A stretch of 64,000 bases of DNA from Phoronis australis (Eukaryota > Phoronida > Phoronidae), in the NCBI GenBank assembly GCA_002633005.1, contig NMRA01000034.1, positions 581,766-645,765 on the forward strand. The letters run 5' to 3'. Below the pieces are notes generated by a model that ran no database searches, was not told the DNA's origin, and was given only the letters and a program-made list of their open reading frames with translations. Below are positions 11,019 through 23,840 of the stretch, in pieces; within the stretch, counting starts at the first letter, position 1, and every line of letters starts with the position of its first letter. The position numbers and the translations under genes were made by a program.

Positions 11019-13313
11019 CTAAAAAAGAATACAATACCTTGACTTAAAAATAAATTAAAAACAAGCAGACAAAAGCTAGCTAACCAGAAAACACAGAAAA
11101 TACAAAAATGGGATTTGTGCTTTGGTGCCTGCATCTTATTTAGTGTGTCTCCCACACCATAGATGAAGGATTGGTGTTTGAAACATATAGTGTTTTATCT
11201 TATTCTTAGTTATACCAGGAATTTATCTATTCCATAAATTTTATTCATTTTCATCATGGTCACGGTAATTTTATCTATTGATTCACTTCTAATCAAAAAA
11301 TATCTTACTACAACAACATTTTTATATTGCCAAACAAGTAAAAAAATGACATATTTCATAGTCATGTATGAGATCATTGTAAAATTTCTGACAATTCGGC
11401 TTAATCATTGGAATTTCTGTCCTACGATGAGAGACCACTATTTAAAGAAAAACGCTAGTCTGAGAACAAAAAGTACCAGAAAAGATAGTTTAAGTAGCGG
11501 TTCTTGGATGCAGAAAAATGGATTAAGTTTAAAAGTTAAAGGGGCATTTCGCCTAAAACGGAAATCACAAAATTAATTCTTGCAAATTCATTGTCTCGAC
11601 GTTTCTCTTACCATGTTAGCAATTGATTTCCACTATTACAAGGAACTGAAGAGTCGTCTGATATCGAGTTGATGAGGCATAGTTTTTTGCAAGATAACAG
11701 ACACTGCCAAAACTACAAATGAGCATCGTTTTGGTGTGGATAGGTTTGAAACATCATCGATCTGTGTGATAAAGTAACCTGCTACAGTTTAAATGTAGAG
11801 TAAATTGGAAATGCTTTATTAAGAGGAATTTTAAGAGCATCTTCAGTGGATGGCTATACAGACAACTACAGCTCATTCTCAACCAGTTTGTGCAAGCACC
11901 CTTAACAGTCCTCTTAATATTTGTGAACCCTAGAACCCGAACTGCAACAGATCCTTTTGTGACTTTCGTTTCTGATAAGTGAATTTTCATAAAACCGTAT
12001 TCTGTCACGGTAACAAAAACTCCTAGGATGCAATTCAAGTTGTCAGAAATTTCCTAATGAACCCATACATGGGTGAATTATGTCTCGTATGTTCTAAATT
12101 TCCTGAAAAAAAAACGTGCAAAGTAGCCATGTTCAAATGCCAAAAGGCGGTTGGCTGAACCTATGTGCGCCTATACCTTATTTCCTATCACAAAGTTTGG
12201 TGAGTCGATTCTGTTCATAGTCAGTAACATTGCTGTTTATGCTCGTGTGAATTTCTTGTCAGCAATAACAAATCTGCACGCTGTCTAAAACCGCAAAACG
12301 AAAAGTTGTCAATCGCATAAATTCTAAGATTATGGACAAAGTCGATTTTGCCGACTTTCTTATATTTCACGGACTTCGGACGGCCAATATTGCCTATTTC
12401 GGACAGGTTCTGACATTAGAAGTCGATGCTGAAGTTTATTATCTGGTTATTAATGCACGTGCGGAAAGAGATCTCAGCGAATTGAAAATGAGCAACATTC
12501 TTTCAATTAATTGGCAAATTTATCAAGAGGATGGTGTTCATAGAATATAAATAAAGGGTTCTGAATGGAATGTCCACATTTGAAGCGTTAATTGACATAA
12601 CTGAACATATGATTCAAGCCGTGTAACGTGCGTATTAATACCTCAATGCTAAATGGTCACAAGCTTTTTGTTTCTTGGCAAGTTGTGCATAAATTTTTGC
12701 CGTTCCACGACTGTATATGATCGATTTTAATCACAATTTAGTAATATGGAACTAAAATTTTAAATAAATGCCTAAATTATTATATAAGTGAATTCTATTC
12801 TGATGTCTTCTTTCTCAAGGCTTTGTCAATGATTACGTAACATTGCACAAACAATTTGTGTGGTTAGCTGGCTCACTTTTTAGAGGTATTGTTAGGAAGG
12901 CTTTGTCATGAAGGACAGCCGGCAACTAGGGAAGGGAAGGGGTCGCACTCTGAGCATGCTGACCCTCATGATTTACCAAACTGGAGATTAAAGAATAAGT
13001 TGATGGTGAAATAAAATTTTATTAAAGTTCATTTTGGGGGGAAATTAGAGAAAGTGAAATTGCATTAACCTACTATTTCAGTGCCATTAAAAGGTTTTCA
13101 ACTTCCGTTAGTGAGATGTTAAACAAGCGTGGGCGTGAAAGGTAAATGTACAAATGACAACTACTAAGCTTAAAAATAGTAATTTGGAATTGACAGTATT
13201 AGCAAGCATCCTGTTTTTGATTAGTGTCAGTCTCCACCATGCCTGCACAGTGAAAAATATTTACAGGTACATTTTGCTCTGTTTAGCTGTCACTTAAATC
13301 TCATTTGGAATTC
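11019..13313. other. intron, no recognisable gene
   Basis: Sequence is AT-rich. A 72-codon open frame at 12332-12550 (starts MDKVDFADFL) has even amino-acid composition but no family I recognise and no clear splice context. A GGGGCATTTCGCC fragment near 11540 resembles the end of the TTAAAGCTGC MITE. Confidence 0.4.
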
Positions 13314-13673
13314 TTAAAGCTGCCTTTCCTGAATAACTGGCTAAAAATGGAAATTAAATTGGTCCGTTCACACTTAAAGAATCTAGTGCTGTAGCACTCA
13401 TTGCCATGGTAGAATCTGGTGCTGTAGTATTCATTACCAAGACAGAATTCTATTTCTGTTGGCCAACTTATGTCGCAGATGACATTTTCTAATTTTTAAT
13501 TGTAGGAGTGGGCAACATCAATCCAAATAAACTTTCTCCTGTTTTCTCCTGTTGATGATGATTTCTATGAAAATAGAATTCTATCACGGTAACGAGTACA
13601 TCAGTTTCATGGCACTAAATGGTCTAATTCGATTTCCACTATAGCCAGTTAAACAAGGCGAAACACAGTTTAA
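13314..13673. mobile_element. MITE-like element with TTAAAGCTGC termini, copy 1
   Basis: The left end is TTAAAGCTGCCTTTCCTG then CTGGCTAAAAATGG. The right end is TAGCCAGTTAAACAAGGCG then AAACACAGTTTAA, an imperfect inverted repeat of about 35 bp. The same ends bound copies at 42056-42353 and 57120-57325. There is no open frame. TTAA at both outer ends could be the target duplication. Confidence 0.65.
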
Positions 13674-13920
13674 CCAAAGAGCCAAAATTAACAGTTGACC
13701 TGTGATGTAGTCACAGGAAATGGTCATTGCTGTGTCACATCATGTGATAGATCTATTTTCGAATGGATTAGCGTGCCATTTTTGAATTTCAGAGCGGATG
13801 GCCAACTCCAATAAAATCATCAATTTTCCGACAAGTTTCTTGACCTTTTGAAGATTTGTATTTTCTTTGTAACAGAAACACGGTAAGGAAAATTTTGAGA
13901 CTGAAATTATAAGAGTATAC

Positions 13921-13976
13921 GACCTAACTCAAATTTTATTTAAGGCAGCTATACAGGGCGAAACGCAGTTTTAATT
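13921..13976. mobile_element. MITE-like element, right end only
   Basis: GCAGCTATACAGGGCGAAAC then GCAGTTTTAA matches the right terminus of the TTAAAGCTGC element. The left end is not clear; the piece may be a remnant beside the complete copy at 13314. Confidence 0.5.
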
Positions 13977-15767
13977 TAGGACAGTTTCTTTGATTGGGGC
14001 AATATGTCAAAAAAGTAGAATTTTTCATAATCTGTTACATGAGAGAAGACTTCTTCTAAAGATAACACTGATCAAATTGTATACAGCATTCCTGATGGCC
14101 AAATGCTCTCACTCATGTCAAAATTGCAAACACGATCAAAAAAATTTAAACACTTTTTTTAAACACTTGTTTTGAGTTCAGAACGGGAAATTTCATTTTG
14201 TGTTTAATTTTGAGAGTGTGTATCATTTTAAGAAACATTTTTCATTATATTTAAATAAAGCAATAGCTTGATATAATTTGCCCACATTTTGAGAATCAGT
14301 TGGATGTCCATTTTCAGGTGTAGAAAACTGGTTTGCAAAATGCGGGCACATTATAATCCAACTAAAGTAAAAATTATTCACGTTGGGACAAACATAATTG
14401 CTAAAATTGCCATATTTCTATTTTTGGAGGCTTACTGCATTGGTGAAAATCCTCATAATAAGAAAACGTTGATAGTTTGGTAACAGTTACGCCATACAAA
14501 CATAATGCAAAGTAAATTTTCCAGAAAAGTTATTTTCGTTGCAAAATTGACAAAATGAAATTTCCCGTCCATCATAATGTGTCACAAACTGAAGCAGTTT
14601 GACCATATTACCCTTAATAATAATTAAATAGTTATTTCTCCATAAAGAGTGAAAACCAATATCATAAACACTGTTTATCCTATGTATATTGCCTGTACAT
14701 GCACAGAGCACTCTTCAACTGTGCACAGGAAAACTCATTACCAAATTTCAGTAAATAACTGACATTGAAAAATAATTATTTTCTACTTGCAAATAATTAG
14801 ACATGACTTTGAAACAATCTTTGGCTATTAAGAGATGTATCGGTGTCCTAAATTTCAGAAGCAATGTTCCATTTTATCGAAAACACTAAATTTTGCTCTC
14901 CTGTTTCTTATGATTTCCATTACGCTGTTTCGGTCTTTGTGAGCCTTTTAAGACAACTATTACACTTCTGCTATAAAATTCCATCAAATGAATTTAAGCA
15001 TAAACCAGTTGAGTAAAAAGCCTTGCAAATGCTTTTTAACAAAGAAGACCTCTTTGGTTCTGGTCAGTAGCCTCGGCTAAGTCTTTTTCTAAAACCTAAA
15101 CAATTGCTCACTTTTAAACAAAGGGTTAGCCACAATCACAACCCTATTGGCCTTCTCTGACTAAAACCAGGTAGTGACCACTGCCTAAAGTGCATCAGCC
15201 ACTCCACCCCCAGTCGACACCAGAACACAGACAATCACCATTGCATCACTAATGCTACTTTAAAAACTTCCAGTAAAGAAAAAAATAACTGTTGATGAAA
15301 CATGCATCAGGTGGATGTTTTTAACATTAAGGAACTAATACATATAACCTGGGCCCAGAACCAACTATGCTATCTTGGCCTGATACAGAATTTCTAAGTT
15401 TAAAATTTAAAAGTTATGGGGCTCATTGTATCAAAGGTCAAAAGTACAGGGCTGTTTCATGAAAGTGACTTCAGGCTGTAAGACTCAAATTTTTAGGATC
15501 CCACTTCACAACTGCGGGAAAAAGGTTTTACTAACCAATTAATTATGAGCACATAACAATTTAGAAATAATTTATGAAATCTAGTCAGGAACTCACAGAA
15601 ATTGTTGTGTGGAACATAAGACCAAATCTGTCACTTTTGTCAAGTGACTTTTCATGGCACAGTGCCGTGGTCACAGTTAAGACTGTTGGTTTTTACTTTA
15701 CTTTACAGACAGCTCAATAACCTACTACTGAAGGCTGTCATTAAGCCTGAACATAAAAAATCCTCAC

Positions 15768-15827
15768 CTTAACCTCAGTTGCAATCTCCTCATCCAAAAA
15801 AGCAGCATCGCATTTGCAAAAACGTAC
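15768..15827 (-). CDS. CCDC93: probable CCDC93 exon
   Basis: This is a 20-codon exon, phase 0 at both ends, so it joins the following exon in frame. The acceptor is CAATCTTTAAG and the donor AAG|GTGAGG. The peptide starts VRFCKCDAAFLDEEIATE and ends VK. It would sit where vertebrate CCDC93 has a weakly conserved coiled-coil stretch containing ARYNEAKK. Phase, position and acidic/alanine composition fit, but the similarity is weak. An alternative reading uses the GTACGT at this acceptor as a donor for a hydrophobic open frame that starts at an ATG near 15917; I consider that less likely. Confidence 0.5.
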
Positions 15828-16691
15828 CTTAAAGATTGAACCGACGTGTTTGATATAAACAACACGAGCACCAACAATATGGATGCCAATTTTGAATGAT
15901 ACAGATTGCTTCCCATTTTAATAACTTAGAAAACCTGCTAAAAAAAGCAAATACAAACAGAGCAGCAATTTATGAAACGTTTCGATTTGTATGGTATCCT
16001 TGATTAATAAAGATTCATTATTTAAAGTTTTCAAGATTAACTGTACAAAATCATGGCAATATCCGTCAGTTTCTTTTTGACTAGAATATCTTTCAATCTG
16101 GGCTAAATCCCCACCGGAGTTGCACTTCGTGGAAATCGCAACATGTAAGTCTATTAACAAATAAATAATTAGCGTTATAACACCTCATCAAATCTGACTC
16201 AAGTCCCATGAAAATGCTATTTTATTGAAATGAAAGTTCAACTTTATTGCCACATAACTCTGGCCAGAGGCTTGTCCAACCAAGTTGGTGGGTCTGACAG
16301 AGTTCCGTCGAAGTCTGTCTATGGTAGTTATCTTGAAAACTACAGCAAAATATAGCAATTCTCCACTTTTTTGGCACAAAAGTATTTGCCAAAATTGTAA
16401 TTTTCCCATTAAGTACCATTCTCCTGGAGTGTAAAAATCAAATTTCCACTATCACCATCTAATATAGAATTACGTTCGATTAAACTTGCCAAGCAAGCCT
16501 TTTGTGTTGGTACACAACATTGTGGTCAAGCTGGTCAGAGCTCACAGTCACACAAAGGAATCAACAGGTGAAAGTTGAGTCTAATTTCTCTGAAAGTCAA
16601 CCGTTTTTCTCCGTTTAACGTAGAAAATATATCTGAAACTAAATAAGGCGATCCAGATCCTCCCAAGGATACTATTGTTTCATGAAATGAA

Positions 16692-16842
16692 GAATATAAA
16701 TCGGTAAATAAAACAACAAGAATGGATCAACTGAAATTTGAAATTTTCGGAGGTAACAACTTCCTTTATCAACAAACTGTTTTTGTTGATAAAGGAAGTT
16801 GTTACCGAAAATTCTTGTTGTTTTATTTACCGATTTATATTC
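16692..16842. repeat. 151-bp long palindrome (hairpin-forming)
   Basis: The outer arms, 16692-16722 and 16812-16842, are perfect 31-bp inverted complements (GAATATAAATCGG start). The inner arms, about 16743-16775 and 16780-16811, match except for a 3-base insertion on the left (GAG). The left arm also has a 20-base unpaired insertion, TGGATCAACTGAAATTTGAA, between the arms. The central loop is about three bases. Confidence 0.9.
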
Positions 16843-19800
16843 TCCATTTAAAGTTTTTTGGTGAAAGTATTTCAAACAAAACAATCTGCTTCATGATATT
16901 TGTTGAAAGTCGTTTACAAATAGTATATCCGTTAGCACCAGGCCAGCTGTTTACAACATAATTGCTGGATTACCAAACTACTGTATCCCAACTGGCCAAC
17001 CAGTCAATCTGGATACCCATTTCACTGTGTGGTGCCTAATGATTTTTCAAATAGTGATTACCCTGGTGCAAACAATGGAATCTTCCCTAATGTTATTATA
17101 ACCACCATGCTGCTATATGTTCTTAATCTTTACTCTTGTGGAGAAATTTTACAAAATTGAATTTCACTCGAACAGCTATATATATCACCAATACATAAGA
17201 CAATGTGGAAGACAGAGGAAATTTTATTTTATAATTTTCTTTCAAATAACATAAATAACATCAAACTAATGTTCCAGCACACTATACTTCTGTGTAATAT
17301 TTGCCATCACACAAAATTCTGGCCAGTCACAACACAACATGATCTTGAAAAGTCACAAAAGGACAATTTTGCCAATTCTTTTTGTCTGGAATAGGTCGTA
17401 CTGCATATTGCAAACTAGCTGAAATAAAGAGGATTATCTTAAAAAGTGTTTTCAACTACATTTTTTATGTTCAACAATAAAGACATGTCACGTGAACAAG
17501 GTTATAAACCATAACAAACCAAACATCAAAATAAGTTAGCAAATCACGCATGGCCAGGCATCAGAGAAAGTTGCTAATTAAACTGGGTACTCCGAAACCA
17601 CATAAAGCATCTCGGCTAACACAAACTATAAACAGATAGCACATTTTTTATGTAACCAAACCAGCACCACAGTTCTGGAATCTCTAAAAACCAGTAAGCG
17701 TAAAAACTAGTCTATTCCCTCTCGTGCACATGCCGACAGCCTGGATTTCACGGCAACCGATTTCGATTGCACTCGCCTTGAACCCCAGGCGAGGCATGCA
17801 AAACGCGAGTGAAACCAACCACAAAGACTTCTATTCCGACAAGTAATCGTCTAAAGCATAGCAGCCTCACAAAGTTAATACAACAAAATCCCATTAACTG
17901 CAGATAAAATTCCTATAAACAAATCGTACAGTGAATAAGTGTCTCAAAAATTCGAAACTAGATGCCTGTTGAGGAATGCAGTGGTAACATTTCATTCATG
18001 CATAAGTGAAGTCTTGACACAAGCACAACTTGTAGGGCGGCTCGTTTCCAAATTGGTTTCGACACAAGACCTATTGAATAACCAGGAATGTGACGCAACA
18101 GAAAAAGGAACGGATAGGACCAGCTAGGCATGCATTGAAAAAATAAATAAGAGAAAGACCTATTATTATTATTATGAGAAAATAATTGACAGATTTGCTT
18201 TTGCAGAACTCAACCCACCACCATCACTAGGACAATGTCATTCACATTGATTATCATTGTCGTTATTATTCATTGTTATTATTATTTATTATTACTTTTA
18301 TTTATTACTATTGAGTTATCAATAACCAGGTGCCATAAACAGCATAGAACATTAAGAAACATTGAATGACTTCAAAAGTTTGAAGATAAGTCAATTGGTA
18401 CTGAGTGAAGAGCATAAAATATTGACCATTCTATTGGTAATCGGCGAACACCATACAAATACTGAAAGTTGGCCTTTCATTTTCATCAAACCAATATTTT
18501 ATCTACTATTGGAATTAATGTTTCATACTCAAATTTCAGTCATTCCCTCTACGTTAAAAACAAAAATTTCTAATAATCTAAGCCAATAACTTGAGCAATT
18601 TATCACAAAATTAGCACAAGTGGCATTCACAGCACTAATGGCAATTCAAGATGTGGGATGAAAAAAGATTTCACAGTTTATTTAGTAAGTTCAATGAAAA
18701 GAGGTCAATCTCATTTCAATACTGACTGAGTACAAAATGAAACTAGAAATTCATAGACTCACTGAGAGGGCAGGCTTGACATGCACCAATCACAAACAAG
18801 CATCAGGTTTCTGATAATCCTTCGAAAATGTGCTACGAATGTGTAACAAATATGTATCAGATTAAGAATTCACTTCACTGTGCAAAATCAAGCAGGTAGT
18901 CTTATCAACAATTTCAATTACTAAACCAAAAAAATTTGGTTACTTTTTCAATGGTTTGACTATATTCTTTCATTTCCTTCAAAATTTTCGCCACCACTTC
19001 GAAAAAGCTGCAGAATTTATGAAATCTTCTACGTAACTTTGATGGACCCCAACAAATTTCAAAAACTTCTGTATAATCCCCAGGGAGACAGAAATTCACA
19101 GACTACAGCGAAAATCTTAATCTGTTGTAACCGAAGTAACACTGACATAAATGAATCACCAGGACCTCCTAACAACACATGTATTATCTGTCAACAACGA
19201 CTAACAATGAGCATCTCACCTAACTAAGGTACTCCATTATGAATTGCTTTTTACATGAAGTCTAAAATGTGGTAATTCTCCAGATATCGAATGAAAAATA
19301 ATTACCAAAATGGTCATTATTCAGTGTCCAATTACATTTTTGTAAATAACGGGAACTTTAGTCAATGTTGTTTTATGACATCTACATAGTTTACTTTAAA
19401 CATGGTTGTAACTGATTAAAATGCCCTTTAATCTTGATCCAAAATAGAATTGTGTGCTAAATAAGTGAAAAATAACCACAAGTATACCAATCATCCACCA
19501 GGTGTCACCCTGGTTGAGAGAGTAGCAACTGAAGTTTCCAGAGACTCGGATTCCTGGAAACTTGCCGAAGGCAATCTTTTTTAACTCATGTGACTGGCGA
19601 GTATTAAAACTGTACTTGTTTAAAATGAACAAAGTGCAAGGCAACATTTTACCAATTTATGACACAATGTCGCCGACAAGAGGCATTTTCTTGTTTTATC
19701 CATGGAAGACATGAAACAATGAATCATTGATTTTCCATGCTCAAATTCTGACAATGTATTGAGTATTTGTGACCAATCACAATATTAGAAGCCTTTGAAA

Positions 19801-21300
19801 AACGAAGAAGGCCAATTTTAACGATTTTTTCCAGAGTCGGTGAGATTTTGCAGTAAAAAGTGAGATGGCCCATAAGTTAAACCCAACACCACACAAAATG
19901 ACACAAGTGAAAGAAGAGTATTTCTCGAGAATGCTCGGGGGCTTCCTGGTATACCCAAGTAAGATGACAGCCTTTGAGGTGATTGGTCGGAGAGTAAAGA
20001 ATGTTGAATAATGAGATAGAATTCGCCGTTTCCACTCCATTAGTGAAGATTTCTCGTCACAATTACTTGGCGACTGTCCAACATCTTCAATAAGCACCCG
20101 AGTTTTAAGGTAAATTAAATTCCGAGAGGCACATTTGAGATCTTGTGCCATGTTTTATTATTATTTCGTGTCTTGTCAGAATTTTCATAGCGGTTACCAA
20201 TCTTATATAAATATGTAAATAAATAAGAATACATGGAGAAGTTTAAGTGCCAGGTACTTAATATGTAATTTACAACAATCCCGACTACACAATAATAATA
20301 ATAATAATGATCTATTGGAGGGTAGAGTAAAACTGCCTTACAGTATTGATTAATTATCAAAGTGAAATAATTAAAATGATATTTCTATGCTAAGAAATAT
20401 CAAAATCTCTAGTGTTCACAAATACATGAGATTACTTCTGTTCTGACGTCTGCTCGGTGCAATATAAATATTATTATTTGTGTGGCGAATTTTCTCACAC
20501 GACCTGGAATGTGTTACAACACGACTGGTTAATAACACTGAGTACCTAATTTTTTATAGTACATGGGCAAATCACAAAGTAGTGCAAAGTAGACATGCAT
20601 ACAGCTTACATTTTATCGTCAAGCCAACCAAACACACACCAACCAAACAATGGCAGAATAATCTGTGAAGGTGACAAGATTATGATTGACAAATCGAGTG
20701 TCGCAACTGTGTGGACTCCCAGTAGGAAAGGCATCCAAACAACTTCTTAAACGAACCCATCTTCGGCAGTGAATTCCATATCCACGTTCACTCAAACGGA
20801 GACGAACCCCAACTCAAGAAACGCGGTGAAGCTGTAAAATGTGCGGCCTCAATGTCAATTCAGTGCTCATGTGCGGGGTTGGGGGGAAGCCCTGCTGACT
20901 GTTATTTATAAACATTTGTTAAATTTTAATACACAACTTCAGATGGGCAACAAAGTGCCTCATAGAGCAAGGATGGCAATACGAAGATGCAGCAAAAACT
21001 CGTATCAGGGGAAAAGATCGAAGAGTGTGTAACCAGCACGAACTTGGTTGCATCTCCAAATTTACATTGCGTGCGATACTAGAAGGAGGAGGGCCAGAGA
21101 CTATCCCGGTGCCTACCCTCTGATGTCACCACAGAAACAGAAACAGAAACAACTTTAAAGACTATTTATTATTAGACTCTAATTTGAACATTTGTTACGA
21201 AACCAGAATGCAATTTACAATTTAAAAGTTTAAAATAAAACTATTAACTAAAAGTAACTAAGTTTACTTAACATAGCACAAGCGTGTTTTTACAGAAGTT
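16843..21300. other. no gene recognised; AT-rich with ATT microsatellites
   Basis: This stretch holds ATT-type microsatellites (18161-18175, 18240-18312, 20291-20309). A 124-codon open frame on the minus strand (19777-20151) shows no motif I know. A locally GC-richer stretch at 17700-17850 could be a promoter or untranslated exon, but there is no supporting evidence. Confidence 0.4.
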
Positions 21301-21312
21301 GCGTCATACGGT

Positions 21313-21372
21313 TGGAAATTTTGTCAAAATCCTTCGGCAAGCCTCGGAATTTTGACGAAATTCCAATAGCTT
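21313..21372. repeat. imperfect inverted repeat
   Basis: TTGGAAATTTTGTCAAAATCC is followed about 13 bases later by GGAATTTTGACGAAATTCCAA. The arms pair with one or two mismatches. No T-run or gene end is nearby, so I call it only a repeat. Confidence 0.6.
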
Positions 21373-21519
21373 TTGCCCATGTCATAAACCCGAGACGAGA
21401 GTAGGATTGTATATATACGTTTCTAATTTTTAATTTATTTTAGAGAATTGGTGGTCTATGAGCAAATAAAAGTGATTAGTGCTAAGATTATGTCATACCT
21501 TATCCGAAGGTAGAAGACC

Positions 21520-21930
21520 AATATACTTTCTGAAAGTTGAAGGCGTGTAGAATTAAATTCATTTTTGACAATACCAATATGCCATTAATTGAGTCATGGG
21601 ATCAGTCTTTTTAGTCAAATTAAGCGGTTACAAAGGTGCATAGCAAAACAACCGGTTTCTTTTCATGTAAATGACAGTGATAAAATCTCTAAATTCTGCA
21701 CTCTAAATTATCACTTTCTTTTAGGCAACTTCTGAATTATTTAAAAAATCATAAGAGTTACATTTTCATTAGTCCCTCACGCAAAAGTTGAACACTTTAA
21801 TAACAATTCCATATTGGAGAATAGTGCACATAGCATAGTATCAAAGTTCCATATGAATACGATCGGGTCATTCGTGAGATATGGTGTTCAGAATTTAAAA
21901 AAATGTGGACATTTTTTGTGAGGTCGCACA
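21520..21930 (+). repeat. dispersed repeat (CATATGAA / ATTC-GAGATATG family), copy 1
   Basis: Diagnostic pieces are CAAAAGTTGAAC, AGTTCCATATGAATACGATC and GTGAGATATGGTGTTC. The same order appears at 23600-23840, 39880-40290 and, reversed, 45640-46000. The copies are old and diverged. Confidence 0.6.
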
Positions 21931-22085
21931 TGACCCTAATTTATTGACAAAATATAACACTTTACCTAATGGGTTCACTCATCAGAACAGATCTTTGCAC
22001 AAAGAACACAGAAGATATTACTGGTTCACTAACTAATTATAGCTTTGGGGAAAAAAAGATAACACAACCTCATTACACAACTGTG

Positions 22086-22320
22086 GTTAGTAAAATTCTC
22101 CAATTTGGGACAGAGAAATGTTAGTTATTTTGCTCAAGGTCTGAGATTGTTCCAAAACCTAGAAATATGCAATATTGCCCATCCCAAATTCAGAAGAAAA
22201 CACCAAACAGAACCCAACATTACCCACTCTGTAGACCAAAAACACAATGTCTGAAATTTGATAAATATGATGAATGCAATAATTGCCCTTGTCCTTATTT
22301 TAGAATAAAAGAAAACACAA
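22086..22320. mobile_element. MITE-like element with TTTGGGAC ends, diverged copy
   Basis: The left end, TTCTCCAATTTGGGACAG then TTTTGCTCAAGGTC, matches copies at 28931 and 36197. The internal CCCATCCCAAATTC also matches. The right end is degraded. Confidence 0.5.
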
Positions 22321-22361
22321 ATAAGATTACCCCAAATTAGGTGATTTTAACCACAATATAT

Positions 22362-22362
22362 A

Positions 22363-22394
<32 letters not shown>

Positions 22395-22397
22395 CAC
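22362..22397 (+). repeat. microsatellite (ACGC)n(AC)n
   Basis: A compound run of CGCA units switching to CA units, directly read. Confidence 0.95.
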
Positions 22398-23599
22398 GGA
22401 GGGTTCAATATCCCAACCTAAACATGCCTTGGTGAAACAAACGCCTGCAATCTGGAGTTCTAAAGCACTTCAGTCATAACCAGGATATCCATCACAACAT
22501 GGTTGGCAAGTGGCAGTGATGAATGTACCAACCATGAGCAGCACTGCCAATGACCTTTGACCCTTGTTACAGGTGTACATGTATTAACCAAGATCTGTCA
22601 CAAGCGGATGTCACAACTGATACATAAATAACCTTGAGGTACAAACACACTCTCAGAGGCTGGCACTCAACCATCCAATGAAGAGTGGAAACTGCTTGTA
22701 GCTTCAGTTCGCATAACTATAGGATACATATTTATCATTAAATCAGAACAACGACCCTGTCTCAGATTTATAAAAAACGTCAATGGCTGATAACAAATGA
22801 AGTCAAGAAAACTAGCAATCAGTATTTAGAGCTAGTGACTATAAATTTATTGGATTTTGTTTCTGTGAAAGCGAAATAGACACTGCGATATACAAATTTT
22901 TCTGGTTATAACTTCAACTGTTACTAGGGATGGTCTACATTTTCCCACACCAACAGGCCATTGAATAAAAGCTTTAAGCAAACACGACATTTGTCAACAA
23001 GTAGTTGGTCTGCAACATATCCCCCCCAATGACAGAATTCAGTCAATGTATTCACACCCCCAAAATGCTAAATCGTGTCAAGGCGGGCGAGAGGCTAACA
23101 ACTCGATCAATTAACCTCGCTGTCAACGAGTTGTACCACCTGTACAGAAGCTGATAAACAGGTGAGCGAACCTGCTGAAGACTAATGTTAGGCTACAAAC
23201 ACCTGTGACTCAGTTAAATCGCTGCAGTTTGGATCACGTAAACACAATTATCCGGATCAGTAATAGCAATAAAAGTTCACCTCACAAAATTTACACCGAT
23301 TCAAATACAAGATGTATACAAGACACATAATGACCGTTCACATCTACAACCATGTGATAAGTCAGTGATGACAACAGTTCAAATTACCGATAGGATACTT
23401 CTTAGCACTCGCAGATCTCCCGATTGAGCAGCTGAAGTGAGGAGGTAGGACAAAATCACCACCTTGTAATATGAATCGCCCCTTTTCACACAGCTTGCAT
23501 ACTAACAGCAGTAATTCATAAAATCAAAAAATTAAGGATAAATATATAGAATTGACAAGTCTAATGTATTTAGCCACATATCTACAGTACAAGTTTTAA

Positions 23600-23840
23600 A
23601 GTTAACATTTACTGAAAGTAGAAAACTTGTAGAATTTGATTTTTTACTTTTAACAATATCATTTACTGAGCCATGTGGCCTTGTCATTTTAGTAGAATAC
23701 AACCAGGGCAGGTATATTGAAACCTTTGAAAAACAATGGATAAACCATAGTATTTGAAAGTTTCATATGAAGCTGATCGATCAGTCATTTCTGAAATATG
23801 TTTCTAAGTTTGCCAAATTTGGACATTTTTCTGGCATCTT
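23600..23840 (+). repeat. dispersed repeat (CATATGAA family), copy 2
   Basis: It shares AAGTTTCATATGAAGCTGATC, a TTTCTGAAATATG block and TTTGGACATTTTTCTGG with the copies at 21520 and 45640 (reversed). Confidence 0.55.

Noticed and set aside
19777-20151. 124-codon minus-strand open frame
   Set aside because: No recognisable domain, no splice or promoter context. Length alone is compatible with chance in 64 kb.
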